NCBI GenBank assembly: GCA_930987725.1
Contig: CAKNKY010000019.1
Location: 1 to 45,304 of the forward strand
Length of the DNA: 45,304 nucleotides
Direction of reading: 5' to 3'
From: an uncultured Anaeromassilibacillus sp.
Lineage (GTDB): Bacteria > Bacillota > Clostridia > Oscillospirales > Acutalibacteraceae
Shown piece by piece: positions 33,509-41,951 of this stretch (positions are counted from its first letter, which is position 1; every line of letters begins with the position of its first letter). The translations under genes were made by a program, and so were the position numbers. The notes under the pieces are model-generated. The model saw only the letters and a list, made by a program, of their open reading frames with translations, was not told the origin of the DNA and did not search any database.

Positions 33509-36066
33509 GACTTCGCCTCATACCAGGTGCGGCCCACCTTGGCTTCCGCCACCATTGGCACGGACAGGGAAACAGCGCCCTCCATCTCCTCGGTGAGCAG
33601 ATGGGAGACGGTCTCCGCTTCCTCCTGCGGGCATTCCACGATCAGCTCGTCATGCACCTGCAGGATAAGGCGGGCACGCAGGTTTTCCCGGCGCAGCCTC
33701 TCGTCCACACGGATCATCGCAATCTTGATGATATCGGCCGCTGCGCCCTGAATGGGCATGTTGCGCGCCACACGTTCACCGAAAGCGCGGGTGGCAAAAT
33801 GCTTCGACGCAAGCTCCGGCAGATAGCGGCGGCGGCCGAAGATCGTCTCGGCATATCCGCGCTCGCGCGCTTCCTCCACTGTGCGGTGCATATAGGCGTC
33901 CACACCGCTGAAGTGATGGAGGTAATCCTGGATATACTGTTCCGCCTCTTTGCGCGTAACACCGATGTCCTTGCTGAGGGAAAACGCGCCGATGCCGTAT
34001 ACAATGCCGAAATTGACGGCCTTGGCACGGCTGCGCATGAGCGGCGTCACCATATCCTCCGGCAAATGGAACACCTGCGCGGCCGTGCGGCGGTGAATGT
34101 CGTCGTTGTCGCGGAAGGCCTGGATCATGTTCTCATCGCCCGCCACGTGGGCCAGCACACGCAGTTCAATCTGCGAATAATCGGCGTCCACGAGCACCCA
34201 GCCGGGGCGCGCGATGAAATAGCGCCTCAGCTCGCGCCCCAGCTCCGTGCGCACGGGAATGTTCTGCAGATTCGGCTCCGTGGAACTGATGCGGCCGGTG
34301 CGCGTTTCGGTCTGGTTGAAGCTGGAATGGATGCGGCCGTCCGGCCCGACCACCTTGAGCAGGCCGTCGCAATACGTGGATTTGAGCTTGGCAAGCGCGC
34401 GGTAATTGAGTACCTGCTCCACGGCGGGGTGGTCGTATCGCAGGCCCTCGAGGACTTCCGCGTTTGTGGAATAGCCCGTCTTCGTCTTTTTGCCGTGCGG
34501 CAGGCCAAGCTTCACAAAGAGCGCATCACCGAGCTGCTTCGGCGAATTGATGTTGAACTCATAGCCGACGGACGCATAGACCTCCGCCTGCAGGCGATCG
34601 ATCTCACCCTGGAGCTGCTCGCCGTAAGCACGGATGCCCTCGCTGTCCACGGCAAAGCCTTCCAGCTCCATATGGGCCAGCACACGGGCAAGCGGCACCT
34701 CGATCTCGTTTAGAAGCTTTTCCTGGCCCTTTTCCCGAATCTCCGCGCCCAGCTTTTCACACAGCGCGGGCAGCAGGGCGCTTTGGCGGGCGAGCGGGTC
34801 TTCCCACTCCTGCATCGCCACGCCGTATTCCTGCGCCAGCCGTTCCGGCTCATAGCCCTTGGCAGAGGGGTTAAGCAGATAGGCGGCAAGGGACACGTCG
34901 AACACCGGCCCGGCCAGCGCCGCCCCGCGCGGCTCCAGCGCCTTTACAAAGGGCTTGACGCCCTCCACCAGCTTGCGCACGCCTCCCGCGCCACACAGCG
35001 CATGAACGGCTTCTTCCCCGTCCACAGGGTATACAAGGCCGCCGGAAGCGGCCGTCAGTCGGCGGATGGAACCGTCCTCCCCCCATTCGGCGGAAAGAGC
35101 GGCCGTCTCGCCCTTTTGCGGGAGCTGCTCTGGCGCACGCTCCGACCATTCCCACGCCGCACCATCTTCCGCCGCCTCCCCCGCCGCGGGCGCAGCGGAG
35201 GCCTGCAGGCCCATCTTCTCCATCAGCGAGAAGAATTCCAGCTTTGCCATGAGCGAACCGGCGGCCGGATCGACGGGCGCCGGGATATAGTCGGAGAGGC
35301 GGACGTCCACGGGCGCATCGGTGCGGATCGTGCCCAGCCAGCGGCTGAGATAGGCGTTCTCTTTCGACTCGGCCAGTTTCTTCCGCTGGCCCTCCTTGAT
35401 GTCGAGCGTGTCAAGGTTTTCATAGATGGCGTCGAGATCGTGGAACCGGCGGATAAGCTCCCCTGCGCCCTTGGGGCCGATGCCCGCAACGCCGGGGATG
35501 TTGTCCGACGTGTCACCCTGGATGGCTTTCACGTCGATGAGCTGGATCGGCTCCACGCCGTATTCCTCGCGGATTTTTGCCTCGTCATAGAGCGTGACCT
35601 GCGGCTGCCCCTGCTTTGTGGAAGCCAGCCGCACCGTGACGCCGCCGCCCACGAGCTGAAGGCTGTCGCGGTCACCGGTGGCGATGACGCATTCCGCACC
35701 CTCCTCGCGGCAGACGCGCGCCAGCGTGCCGAGGATATCGTCCGCTTCGAAGCCGTCGCACTCCACCAGGCGGTATCCCAGCAGGCCCAGCAGCTCCTTG
35801 AGGTTCGGCAGCTGCTGGGCCAGCTCCTCCGGCATGCCCTTCCGCTGGGCTTTGTAGCCGGCATACGCCTTGTGGCGGAACGTGGGGGCTTTGCGGTCAA
35901 ACGCGATGGCCACAGCATCCGGCTGCGTCTCCGCCAGCAGCCGCTGCAGCATGGTGAGAAAACCGTAGATGCCGTTTGTATAAAGGCCGTCTTTTGTGGT
36001 GAGAAGCTTGATCCCGTAAAACGCGCGGTTCAGGATGCTGTTGCCGTCCAATACCAAAAGTTTCAT
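33505..36066 (-). CDS. polA: DNA polymerase I
   Basis: An 853-residue polymerase. Residues 1-290 are the 5'-3' exonuclease (flap) domain, with MKLLVLDGNSILNRAFYGI, CDGFEADDILGTLAR and GDTSDNIPGVAGIGPKGA. The middle (about 300-450) is a degenerate 3'-5' exonuclease fold without the acidic catalytic residues. The C-terminal polymerase has motif A DADYSQIELR, motif B RSRAKAVNFGIVYG and motif C HDELIVE (Asp806). So no proofreading is expected, as in many Firmicutes. ATG after GGAG. It leads the operon with rlmA-like, GT-C and rimI-like genes. Confidence 0.97.
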   Translation of the reverse strand: MKLLVLDGNSILNRAFYGIKLLTTKDGLYTNGIYGFLTMLQRLLAETQPDAVAIAFDRKAPTFRHKAYAGYKAQRKGMPEELAQQLPNLKELLGLLGYRLVECDGFEADDILGTLARVCREEGAECVIATGDRDSLQLVGGGVTVRLASTKQGQPQVTLYDEAKIREEYGVEPIQLIDVKAIQGDTSDNIPGVAGIGPKGAGELIRRFHDLDAIYENLDTLDIKEGQRKKLAESKENAYLSRWLGTIRTDAPVDVRLSDYIPAPVDPAAGSLMAKLEFFSLMEKMGLQASAAPAAGEAAEDGAAWEWSERAPEQLPQKGETAALSAEWGEDGSIRRLTAASGGLVYPVDGEEAVHALCGAGGVRKLVEGVKPFVKALEPRGAALAGPVFDVSLAAYLLNPSAKGYEPERLAQEYGVAMQEWEDPLARQSALLPALCEKLGAEIREKGQEKLLNEIEVPLARVLAHMELEGFAVDSEGIRAYGEQLQGEIDRLQAEVYASVGYEFNINSPKQLGDALFVKLGLPHGKKTKTGYSTNAEVLEGLRYDHPAVEQVLNYRALAKLKSTYCDGLLKVVGPDGRIHSSFNQTETRTGRISSTEPNLQNIPVRTELGRELRRYFIARPGWVLVDADYSQIELRVLAHVAGDENMIQAFRDNDDIHRRTAAQVFHLPEDMVTPLMRSRAKAVNFGIVYGIGAFSLSKDIGVTRKEAEQYIQDYLHHFSGVDAYMHRTVEEARERGYAETIFGRRRYLPELASKHFATRAFGERVARNMPIQGAAADIIKIAMIRVDERLRRENLRARLILQVHDELIVECPQEEAETVSHLLTEEMEGAVSLSVPMVAEAKVGRTWYEAKS

Positions 36067-36106
36067 GGATGATTCTCCGATCGCAGTGAGTTTGTGGATT
36101 GTTTCT

Positions 36107-36120
36107 TATTCTTAAGAATA
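36107..36120. promoter_or_regulatory. 14-bp palindrome upstream of polA
   Basis: TATTCTTAAGAATA is a perfect palindrome 41 bases before the polA start, in an AT-rich spot between the terminator of the Cys-rich gene and polA. It could be an operator or part of the promoter; no clear -35 is seen. Confidence 0.4.
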
Positions 36121-36137
36121 CCACATTTTCACACAAA

Positions 36138-36182
36138 CAAAAAGGGGATTCTTTGCCTGCGGTGCAGCAGGCCGATCCCCCT
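36138..36182 (-). terminator. Terminator after the Cys-rich small gene
   Basis: Minus strand: GGGGAT...ATCCCC outer stem with an inner CCTGC/GCAGG stem, then a T-run, immediately after the stop codon at 36182. Confidence 0.75.
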
Positions 36183-36349
36183 CATTTTTTCTTCTTCTGT
36201 TTTTCCCCCGCGGCGTCCCGGGAAGGGCACTTGCCGCAGCAGGCCGAACAATCCCCGGAACAGCCCCCGCAGCCGCGGCTGCGGAACCGGAGCGCGAGAA
36301 CGAGCAGCACCGCAAGCGCCGCGAGCAGACACCAATCCGCCGCACTCAT
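36182..36349 (-). CDS. FeoB-associated-type Cys-rich small membrane protein
   Basis: A 55-residue protein with one N-terminal transmembrane helix (about 6-22) followed by GCGGCSGDCSACCGKC and a lysine-rich tail. This is the shape of FeoB-associated Cys-rich membrane proteins, which may bind metal. There is no feoA or feoB nearby. ATG chosen at 36349 because a ribosome-site-like AAGGGGATGAGG lies just upstream. Its own terminator follows the stop. Confidence 0.7.
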   Translation of the reverse strand: MSAADWCLLAALAVLLVLALRFRSRGCGGCSGDCSACCGKCPSRDAAGEKQKKKK

Positions 36350-36403
36350 CGCCTCATCCCCTTTTTTCCCCATTTTACCCGGCCGGGGAGCCGGGGTCAA
36401 CTA

Positions 36404-36432
36404 TTGTTTTTCGGGGCACGATAGAGTATAAT
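36404..36432 (+). promoter_or_regulatory. Promoter of the D-Asp cross-bridge cassette
   Basis: TTGTTT (36404-36409), a 17-base spacer and TATAAT (36427-36432), 40 bases before the TTG start. The ribosome site GAGGAGG is followed by GCCTC and forms part of a ten-base palindrome (36459-36468). Confidence 0.75.
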
Positions 36433-36471
36433 AAAGAGACCATTCAGAAAACATTGAGGAGGCGCCTCATT

Positions 36472-37707
36472 TTGGAGCAGACAGTAACCCCTGATTTTTT
36501 GCCCGTCCTGCTGGGCAGCGATATGAACGTGTACGGCATGGCCCGCTCGTTCCATGAAGCGTACGGCATCAAGAGCGTCGCCGTGGGAAAAGGGCGCCTG
36601 AACGCGACCTCCCACAGCCGGATTGTCTCCGTGGAGGAAGTGGAGCCCAACCTGGAGGACGACAAAGTATTTGTGGACACCCTTCTGTGCTTTGCCAAGC
36701 GCTATCCCGGCCGAACGCTGCTCCTTGTGCCCTGCGGCGACAACTACACCAAGCTGCTGGCGCGCAACCAGGATAAGCTGCGCGGCGCTTACGCCTTCAC
36801 CTGCATTGACGAGCCGCTTCTCACGCAGCTGGGCATAAAGGAAAACTTTTACAAGGTGTGCAGCGAACACGGCTTCGCATTCCCCAAGACAACGACCTGT
36901 ACTTTCGAAACATACAAGGGGTTCCAGCCGCCGTTCGACTTCCCCGTGATCATCAAGCCGAGCAATTCCGTGGCATACTGGAACTGCCGCTTCCCGCACA
37001 AAAAAAAGGTGTTCGTCGCACAGGACCGCTCGGAATTTGACGCCATTCTGAACGCCATCTACGGCTCCTCCTACCACGATCACCTGATCATTCAGGAATT
37101 TATTCCCGGCGACGACAGCGGCATGCGCGTGATGAACTGCTACTGCGGACGCGACCGCAAGGTCAAGCTCATTGCGCTCGGGCACACGCTCCTGGAGGAG
37201 CATTCCCCCGAGGGCATCGGCAGCTACGCCGCCATCATCAGTACGCGCGACGACGATCTTTCCATGAAAATGAAAAACTTCCTGGAAGACATCGGCTACA
37301 CCGGCTTTGCAAACTTTGACATGAAATTTGACCCGCGCGACAAGACGTACAAGCTGTTTGAAATGAACCCGCGCCAGGGGCGCAGCAGCTTCTTCGTGAC
37401 GGCCGCCGGTTACAATCTGGCCAAATGGCTGGTGGACGACGTGATTCTGCACAAGGAGCTGCCGCTGACGATTGCGGACAACGAAGTGCTGTGGAGCATC
37501 ATCCCGAAGGACGTCATCTTCCGCTATGTGAAAGACGAATCGCTCAAGCGCGAGGCAAAGCGGCTGATCCACAAGGGGAAATACTGCCAGCTCATGCGGT
37601 ATAAACCGGATACCTTCCGCAAACGCTTTGTACAATTCCATCTGAGCCAGATCAATTACCGCAAAAAATACAAGCAGTGCTTCGGAAACAAGGGCCTGCA
37701 CGACTAA
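36472..37707 (+). CDS. ATP-grasp carboxylate-amine ligase, D-aspartate ligase-like
   Basis: A 411-residue ATP-grasp enzyme. The nucleotide-binding region runs from FPVIIKPSNSVAYW through LIIQEFIPGDDSGM to FEMNPRQGRSSF, whose Glu and Asn bind magnesium. The size and sequence style fit Aslfm, the enzyme that joins D-Asp to the epsilon-amine of L-Lys in UDP-MurNAc-pentapeptide in Enterococcus faecium. The start is TTG, with GAGGAGG nine bases upstream; the longer frame lies across the promoter. An aspartate racemase gene follows after 13 bases, and an asparagine synthetase gene after that, which strongly supports the role. Other amine ligases of this fold remain possible. Confidence 0.82.
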   Translation: MEQTVTPDFLPVLLGSDMNVYGMARSFHEAYGIKSVAVGKGRLNATSHSRIVSVEEVEPNLEDDKVFVDTLLCFAKRYPGRTLLLVPCGDNYTKLLARNQDKLRGAYAFTCIDEPLLTQLGIKENFYKVCSEHGFAFPKTTTCTFETYKGFQPPFDFPVIIKPSNSVAYWNCRFPHKKKVFVAQDRSEFDAILNAIYGSSYHDHLIIQEFIPGDDSGMRVMNCYCGRDRKVKLIALGHTLLEEHSPEGIGSYAAIISTRDDDLSMKMKNFLEDIGYTGFANFDMKFDPRDKTYKLFEMNPRQGRSSFFVTAAGYNLAKWLVDDVILHKELPLTIADNEVLWSIIPKDVIFRYVKDESLKREAKRLIHKGKYCQLMRYKPDTFRKRFVQFHLSQINYRKKYKQCFGNKGLHD

Positions 37708-37720
37708 AAGGAGGCAGGTT

Positions 37721-38449
37721 ATGCAGCAGGAACCCGTTTTGGGGATCATCGGCGGGCTCGGCCCCATGGCCACCGCGTATTTCCTGGAGCTCACCGTGAA
37801 GATGACGCAGGCCGAACGCGATCAGGATCATCTGGAGGCCATTTTGTTCGAGCACCCTTCTATCCCGGACCGGACGGCCCACATCCTGGATGCGCGCAAC
37901 CCCTCCCCCCTGCCTGCGCTGGCGGGTTGCGCCAAAAAGCTGGAATCGCTCGGCTGCTCGGCCATTGCGATTCCCTGCATCACGTCGCACTGCTTTTTCG
38001 GCGAGCTGCAGAAAGCCGTCTCCATCCCGCTGCTGAACATTGTGCGGGAGACGGCGCGCCACCTGAAGGAGAACGGTGTTTCCGCCGCCGGCGTCATGGC
38101 GACGACCGGCACGGTGCGCACAGGCCTGTTTCAGGAAGCGCTCGCGGAGGAGGGCATTGATTGTGTGCTGCCGGATGAACGGCGGCAGGAGCTGGTGATG
38201 CACGTGATTTATGACGACGTGAAGGCGGGACGCCCTGTGGAACGGGACGCCTTTGGTGAGGCGGCAGCGCATCTGCGCCAAAAGGGCGCGCAGTGCCTGA
38301 TTCTGGGCTGCACGGAGCTTTCCCTGGCCAACCGCGCCGAACCGCTCGGCCCCGGCTGCCTCGACGCGCTGGAGGTGCTGGCACGCGCTGCGCTGCTCTT
38401 CTGCGGAAAGCCGGTGCGCCCGGAATACGGCTGCCTCATCACACGCTGA
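37721..38449 (+). CDS. Aspartate/glutamate racemase family protein
   Basis: A 242-residue cofactor-independent racemase. GIIGGLGPMAT at the N-terminus is typical of aspartate racemases, and the two catalytic cysteines are Cys86 in IPCITSH and Cys197 in LGCTELS. Glutamate racemases usually have PCNTA and lack GGLGPMAT, so aspartate is the likely substrate. ATG after AAAGGAGG, 13 bases after the ligase gene. It should provide D-Asp for the ligase. Confidence 0.9.
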   Translation: MQQEPVLGIIGGLGPMATAYFLELTVKMTQAERDQDHLEAILFEHPSIPDRTAHILDARNPSPLPALAGCAKKLESLGCSAIAIPCITSHCFFGELQKAVSIPLLNIVRETARHLKENGVSAAGVMATTGTVRTGLFQEALAEEGIDCVLPDERRQELVMHVIYDDVKAGRPVERDAFGEAAAHLRQKGAQCLILGCTELSLANRAEPLGPGCLDALEVLARAALLFCGKPVRPEYGCLITR

Positions 38450-38491
38450 AAGAAGCGGTTCGCTTCACTGGATTGGAAAGGGTGATCATCC

Positions 38492-40336
38492 TTGTGTGGA
38501 TTTGCAGGATTTTTTACGAACGGCTGGGGCGGCGATCGTGAGGCCGTCATCCGCGACATGGCGGACCGCATCCGCCACCGCGGACCGGACCAGGACGACT
38601 ATTATATTGACGCGGACATCGCTATGGGCTTCCGCCGGCTGAGCATCATTGATCTGGAGGGCGGCAGCCAGCCGATCCTCAACGAGGACGGCACGAAGGT
38701 GCTCACCTTCAACGGTGAAATTTATAACTTTCAGGACCTGCGTTGCGAGCTGATCGACGCCGGCCACACGTTCAAGACCTCCACAGACAGCGAGGTGCTG
38801 CTGCACGGCTATGAGCAATGGGGCGCCGGCGTGCTGCAGCGGCTGCGCGGCATGTATGCCTTCGTCATCTGGGACAGCACCGCAAAGAAGCTGTTCGGCG
38901 CGCGCGATATTTTCGGCATCAAGCCTTTCTATTACTATCAGCACAACGGCGACTTTTTCTTCGGCTCGGAAATCAAGAGTTTCCTGGCCCACCCAAACTT
39001 TGTAAAGGAAGTCAACGAGGAACGGCTCCCGGAATACCTCTGCTATGAGTATATCCCAAACGAGGAGACGATGTTCCGACATGTGTTCAAGCTGCTCAAC
39101 GGCTGTTATTTTGAGTATCAGGACGGAAAGCTCTCCATCCGCCGGTATCACGAGGTCAGCTATCACATCGACGAAAAGCCGACGCTGGAAGAATGGGAAA
39201 GGCGCATCACCGAAACGTTCTCCGAAAGCGTACTCGCGCACAAGATTGCCGACGTCGAGGTGGGCTGCTTCCTCTCCTCCGGCGTGGATTCCAGCTATGT
39301 GGTGAAGGAAGTCAGCAAGACGGCGGACGGAATCAAGACGTTCTCCGTGGGCTATGAGGAGGAAAAATACAGCGAGCTGCCGTATGCGCAGGATTTCTGC
39401 AAGGCCGTGGGCCTGCCGAACATCAGCAACAAGGTCAGCGCGGATGATTTCTTTGACGCCGCCTCCATCATCCAGTATTATCTTGACGATCCCATGCCGA
39501 ACCCTTCGGAGATCCCGCTCTATTTTCTGGCGAAGAACGCGGCGAAGTATGTGAAGGTGGTGCTCTCCGGCGAGGGAGCCGACGAGCTCTTCGGCGGGTA
39601 TCCGATGTATCTGGCCGGAATGCACTTCGATCATTACGCCCACCGCGTGCCGAAACCGCTGCGCCGCCTGGCCGGGGCAGCCGCCGGGAAGATGCCGCCT
39701 TTCAAGGGCCGGAATTTCCTGATCCGCGGCGCGATGGAGCCGTATCAGCGTTACATGCGCAGCAATTATGTGTTCACCCGCTCGAACGTGAACCGCTATC
39801 TGAAAAAGGATTACCATCCAAAGGACCCTGTCTCCTATGTGAAGCCGTTTTTCGACAAGGTGAGCGATCTCGATGAGCCGACACAGCTGCAGTATGTGGA
39901 CATCCAGATCTGGATGCTGTATGACATTCTGCAGAAAGCGGACCGCATGAGCATGGCCAATTCGCTGGAACTGCGCGTGCCTTTCCTCGATAAGAAAGTG
40001 CTGGAGCTTGCCACGCAGATCCCTTCGCGCTACCGCGTGTACGGCGATGTGACGAAGGTGGCGCTCCGCGGCGCCGCCATCAAGCAGATCCCGGAGCGCA
40101 CCGCCAACAAAAAGAAGCTGGGCTTTCCGGTGCCGCTGAACGACTGGCTCCGCCAGGACAAATACTACCGCATCGTTCGGGAAGCGTTCGAAAGCGAGAC
40201 GGCCGCCCGCTTCTTCAACCAAAAGGAGATCCTTCGCCTGCTCGACGGCCACAAGGCAGGTGAAAACCATATGCAGCCGGTGTGGAGCATTTATTCTTTC
40301 CTGCTGTGGTATGATGAATTTTTCGTGAAACGCTGA
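38492..40336 (+). CDS. Glutamine-dependent asparagine synthetase (AsnB/AsnH type)
   Basis: A 614-residue enzyme. The N-terminal glutaminase has Cys2 (after TTG start, CGFAGFF), RIRHRGPDQ and FNGEIYN. The C-terminal synthetase has the ATP-pyrophosphatase loop LSSGVDSSY and SGEGADELFGGY. The start is TTG with AAAGGG upstream; Cys2 must be the second residue, so this start is certain. Because it follows the D-Asp ligase and racemase genes, it may act as AsnH, which amidates the D-Asp cross-bridge to D-Asn, rather than making free asparagine. Sequence alone cannot separate AsnB from AsnH. Confidence 0.93.
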   Translation: MCGFAGFFTNGWGGDREAVIRDMADRIRHRGPDQDDYYIDADIAMGFRRLSIIDLEGGSQPILNEDGTKVLTFNGEIYNFQDLRCELIDAGHTFKTSTDSEVLLHGYEQWGAGVLQRLRGMYAFVIWDSTAKKLFGARDIFGIKPFYYYQHNGDFFFGSEIKSFLAHPNFVKEVNEERLPEYLCYEYIPNEETMFRHVFKLLNGCYFEYQDGKLSIRRYHEVSYHIDEKPTLEEWERRITETFSESVLAHKIADVEVGCFLSSGVDSSYVVKEVSKTADGIKTFSVGYEEEKYSELPYAQDFCKAVGLPNISNKVSADDFFDAASIIQYYLDDPMPNPSEIPLYFLAKNAAKYVKVVLSGEGADELFGGYPMYLAGMHFDHYAHRVPKPLRRLAGAAAGKMPPFKGRNFLIRGAMEPYQRYMRSNYVFTRSNVNRYLKKDYHPKDPVSYVKPFFDKVSDLDEPTQLQYVDIQIWMLYDILQKADRMSMANSLELRVPFLDKKVLELATQIPSRYRVYGDVTKVALRGAAIKQIPERTANKKKLGFPVPLNDWLRQDKYYRIVREAFESETAARFFNQKEILRLLDGHKAGENHMQPVWSIYSFLLWYDEFFVKR

Positions 40337-40357
40337 ACAAACCGGAGGTGAACGGCG

Positions 40358-40393
40358 GGGCCGACAGGCAGGAAAAACTGCGCGCCGGCCTCA
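40358..40393 (+). terminator. Possible terminator after asparagine synthetase
   Basis: GGGGCCGAC...GCAG and CTGC...GCCGGCCTC can pair imperfectly around GAAAA and are followed by ATTTTCC. Confidence 0.45.
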
Positions 40394-40502
40394 TTTTCCC
40401 TCCCCTTTCCCGCCTCTCCGGCAAAATACGGCGCACATGTGTATGATTTGCAAAATCTTTTTGAACAGGCGTTTTGCTCTTCCGTTTTCCCGCCCGATGC
40501 TA

Positions 40503-40508
40503 TATAAT
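40503..40508 (+). promoter_or_regulatory. Candidate -10 for the TVP38-type gene
   Basis: TATAAT 41 bases before the ATG at 40549, in a short AT-rich stretch. No good -35 at 17 bases. Confidence 0.5.
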
Positions 40509-40548
40509 AAAAACAATCGCCTTTCCGGCGGATTATTGGGAGGAGCTT

Positions 40549-41334
40549 ATGGCAATGACTCACCAACACGAAAAACTCTCAAATAAAGAAGAGAAGGATT
40601 CCGGCAGCGAGGAGACAAAGCGCTATCTCAGGCGGCGGAGGATCGTGAGCCTCGTCTCCCTGCTGATTCTGATCGTTCTGTTCGCCGTCGTGACCGTTAA
40701 GATCGGTGTTCCGCTCGTGCAGATGGTGGGAAATCCGGGTCAATTCCGCGACTGGGTGGACAGCCATTCCCTCTGGGGCAGGCTTGCTTTTGTCGGCATG
40801 ATTGTGCTGCAGGTGGTGGTGGCCATCATTCCCGGTGAGCCGATGGAGATCGGCGCCGGCTATGCGTTCGGCGCTGTGGAGGGTACGTTTCTCTGCCTGC
40901 TGGGCACGGCGCTCGGTTCCGCCCTCGTGTTTCTCTTCACAAAAAAGCTGGGCGTGAAAATGGTGGAAGCTTTTATTTCCCGGGAAAAACTGGAGCATGT
41001 GAAGCTTTTGCAAAACGCTGCCCGTTTGAACTTTATCCTTTTCGTTGTCTTTCTCATTCCCGGCACACCGAAGGATGTGCTGACCTATGTGGCCGGGCTT
41101 ACGCCGATCCGCCTGTCCACTTTTCTGCTGTTGACGACGATCGCGCGGATTCCTTCCGTCGTCTCCTCCACCATCGGCGGCAATGCACTCGGCACGGAAA
41201 ACTACGCCATGGCAGTGGCTGTGTTTCTTGTGACTGCCGTTTTGAGCGGCATCGGAGCCTTGCTCTACCGCCATCATTCGCAAAAAAAGCAAAAGAAAGA
41301 GGGCGAGTCCAATTCTTCAGCTACTGAGCATTAA
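40549..41334 (+). CDS. TVP38/TMEM64-family membrane protein
   Basis: A 261-residue polytopic protein, with hydrophilic ends and about five to six hydrophobic segments. IPGEPMEIGAGYAFGAVEGTFLCLLGTALGSALVF and VVFLIPGTPKDVLTYVAGLTPI are the paired re-entrant motifs of the TVP38/DedA-like (SNARE-associated) family, thought to flip or transport lipids. The ATG at 40549 has GGGAGGAG just before it; a second ATG at 40555 is possible. Its 3' end overlaps the next gene by 23 bases. Confidence 0.88.
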   Translation: MAMTHQHEKLSNKEEKDSGSEETKRYLRRRRIVSLVSLLILIVLFAVVTVKIGVPLVQMVGNPGQFRDWVDSHSLWGRLAFVGMIVLQVVVAIIPGEPMEIGAGYAFGAVEGTFLCLLGTALGSALVFLFTKKLGVKMVEAFISREKLEHVKLLQNAARLNFILFVVFLIPGTPKDVLTYVAGLTPIRLSTFLLLTTIARIPSVVSSTIGGNALGTENYAMAVAVFLVTAVLSGIGALLYRHHSQKKQKKEGESNSSATEH

Positions 41335-41767
41335 CCCGCTGCTTTCCTCCGCCATCCTGTCCTGGTTCATCGCGCAGGTTCTCAAAACCATTCTCGATTC
41401 GATCCGTGCCGGCGAGCTCTGCCTGAAACGGTTCTGGGAAACGGGCGGCATGCCGAGCTCCCACTCCGCCACCGTGTGCGCGCTGGCCGCCTCCGCTGCG
41501 TTCCGCGAGGGGATTGGTTCCTCCGCGTTTGCCCTCTCCGTGATCCTGGCCACCGTCGTGATGTATGACGCCATGGGCATCCGCCAGGCGGCAGGTGTTC
41601 ATGCGCGGGAGATCAATGAAATCAAGAAGCAGCTTGGCGACGAAGACGATGGCTATCTGCCCGAAAAGCTGGGGCACCGGCCCATTGAGGTCATCAGCGG
41701 CGCGTTTCTTGGCATTTTCCTGGCCTGGCTCGTGTGCATGGTCATTGTACCGGCTGCGGCTGCATAA
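41312..41767 (+). CDS. DUF212 / YuiD-like phosphatase-fold membrane protein with probable AUU start
   Basis: A protein of about 151 residues with the DUF212 hallmarks GGMPSSHSA, YDAMGIRQAAGVHA and LGHRPIEVISGAFLG, related to acid phosphatase/vanadium peroxidase (PAP2) proteins. The conserved N-terminal helix (LLSINPLLSSAILSWFIAQVLK) lies upstream of the first in-frame ATG at 41450, and no ATG, GTG or TTG is available upstream. The frame is open, and an ATT at 41312 has AGAGGG eight bases before it, so I propose AUU as start. It overlaps the TVP38 gene by 23 bases. A CTG at 41324 or a base error is the alternative. Confidence 0.75.
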   Translation: MLQLLSINPLLSSAILSWFIAQVLKTILDSIRAGELCLKRFWETGGMPSSHSATVCALAASAAFREGIGSSAFALSVILATVVMYDAMGIRQAAGVHAREINEIKKQLGDEDDGYLPEKLGHRPIEVISGAFLGIFLAWLVCMVIVPAAAA

Positions 41768-41782
41768 CACAAAGAACCATCA

Positions 41783-41809
41783 AAGGCGGGGAACTCCCCC
41801 GCCTTTTTT
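41783..41809 (+). terminator. Terminator after the DUF212 gene
   Basis: AAGGCGGGG (41783-41791) pairs with CCCCGCCTT (41797-41805) around a five-base loop, followed by T residues. Confidence 0.9.
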
Positions 41810-41951
41810 CTGTGCCCGAAAAAACGGCCGGCGGCGGAAACGCCGGAAGGAAACCGGATGGACGTCATTCCTTTTCCGTGTGCTATGATGAAGACAACAG
41901 AGGCGGCGCAGCCGAAAAGGGCGCTGCCAGCAGGAAAAGGAGGGCTTTTTT

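Noticed and set aside
40215-40569. Small minus-strand frames between asparagine synthetase and the TVP38-type gene
   Set aside because: They lie antisense to the gene end and promoter region, with no ribosome site or family features.
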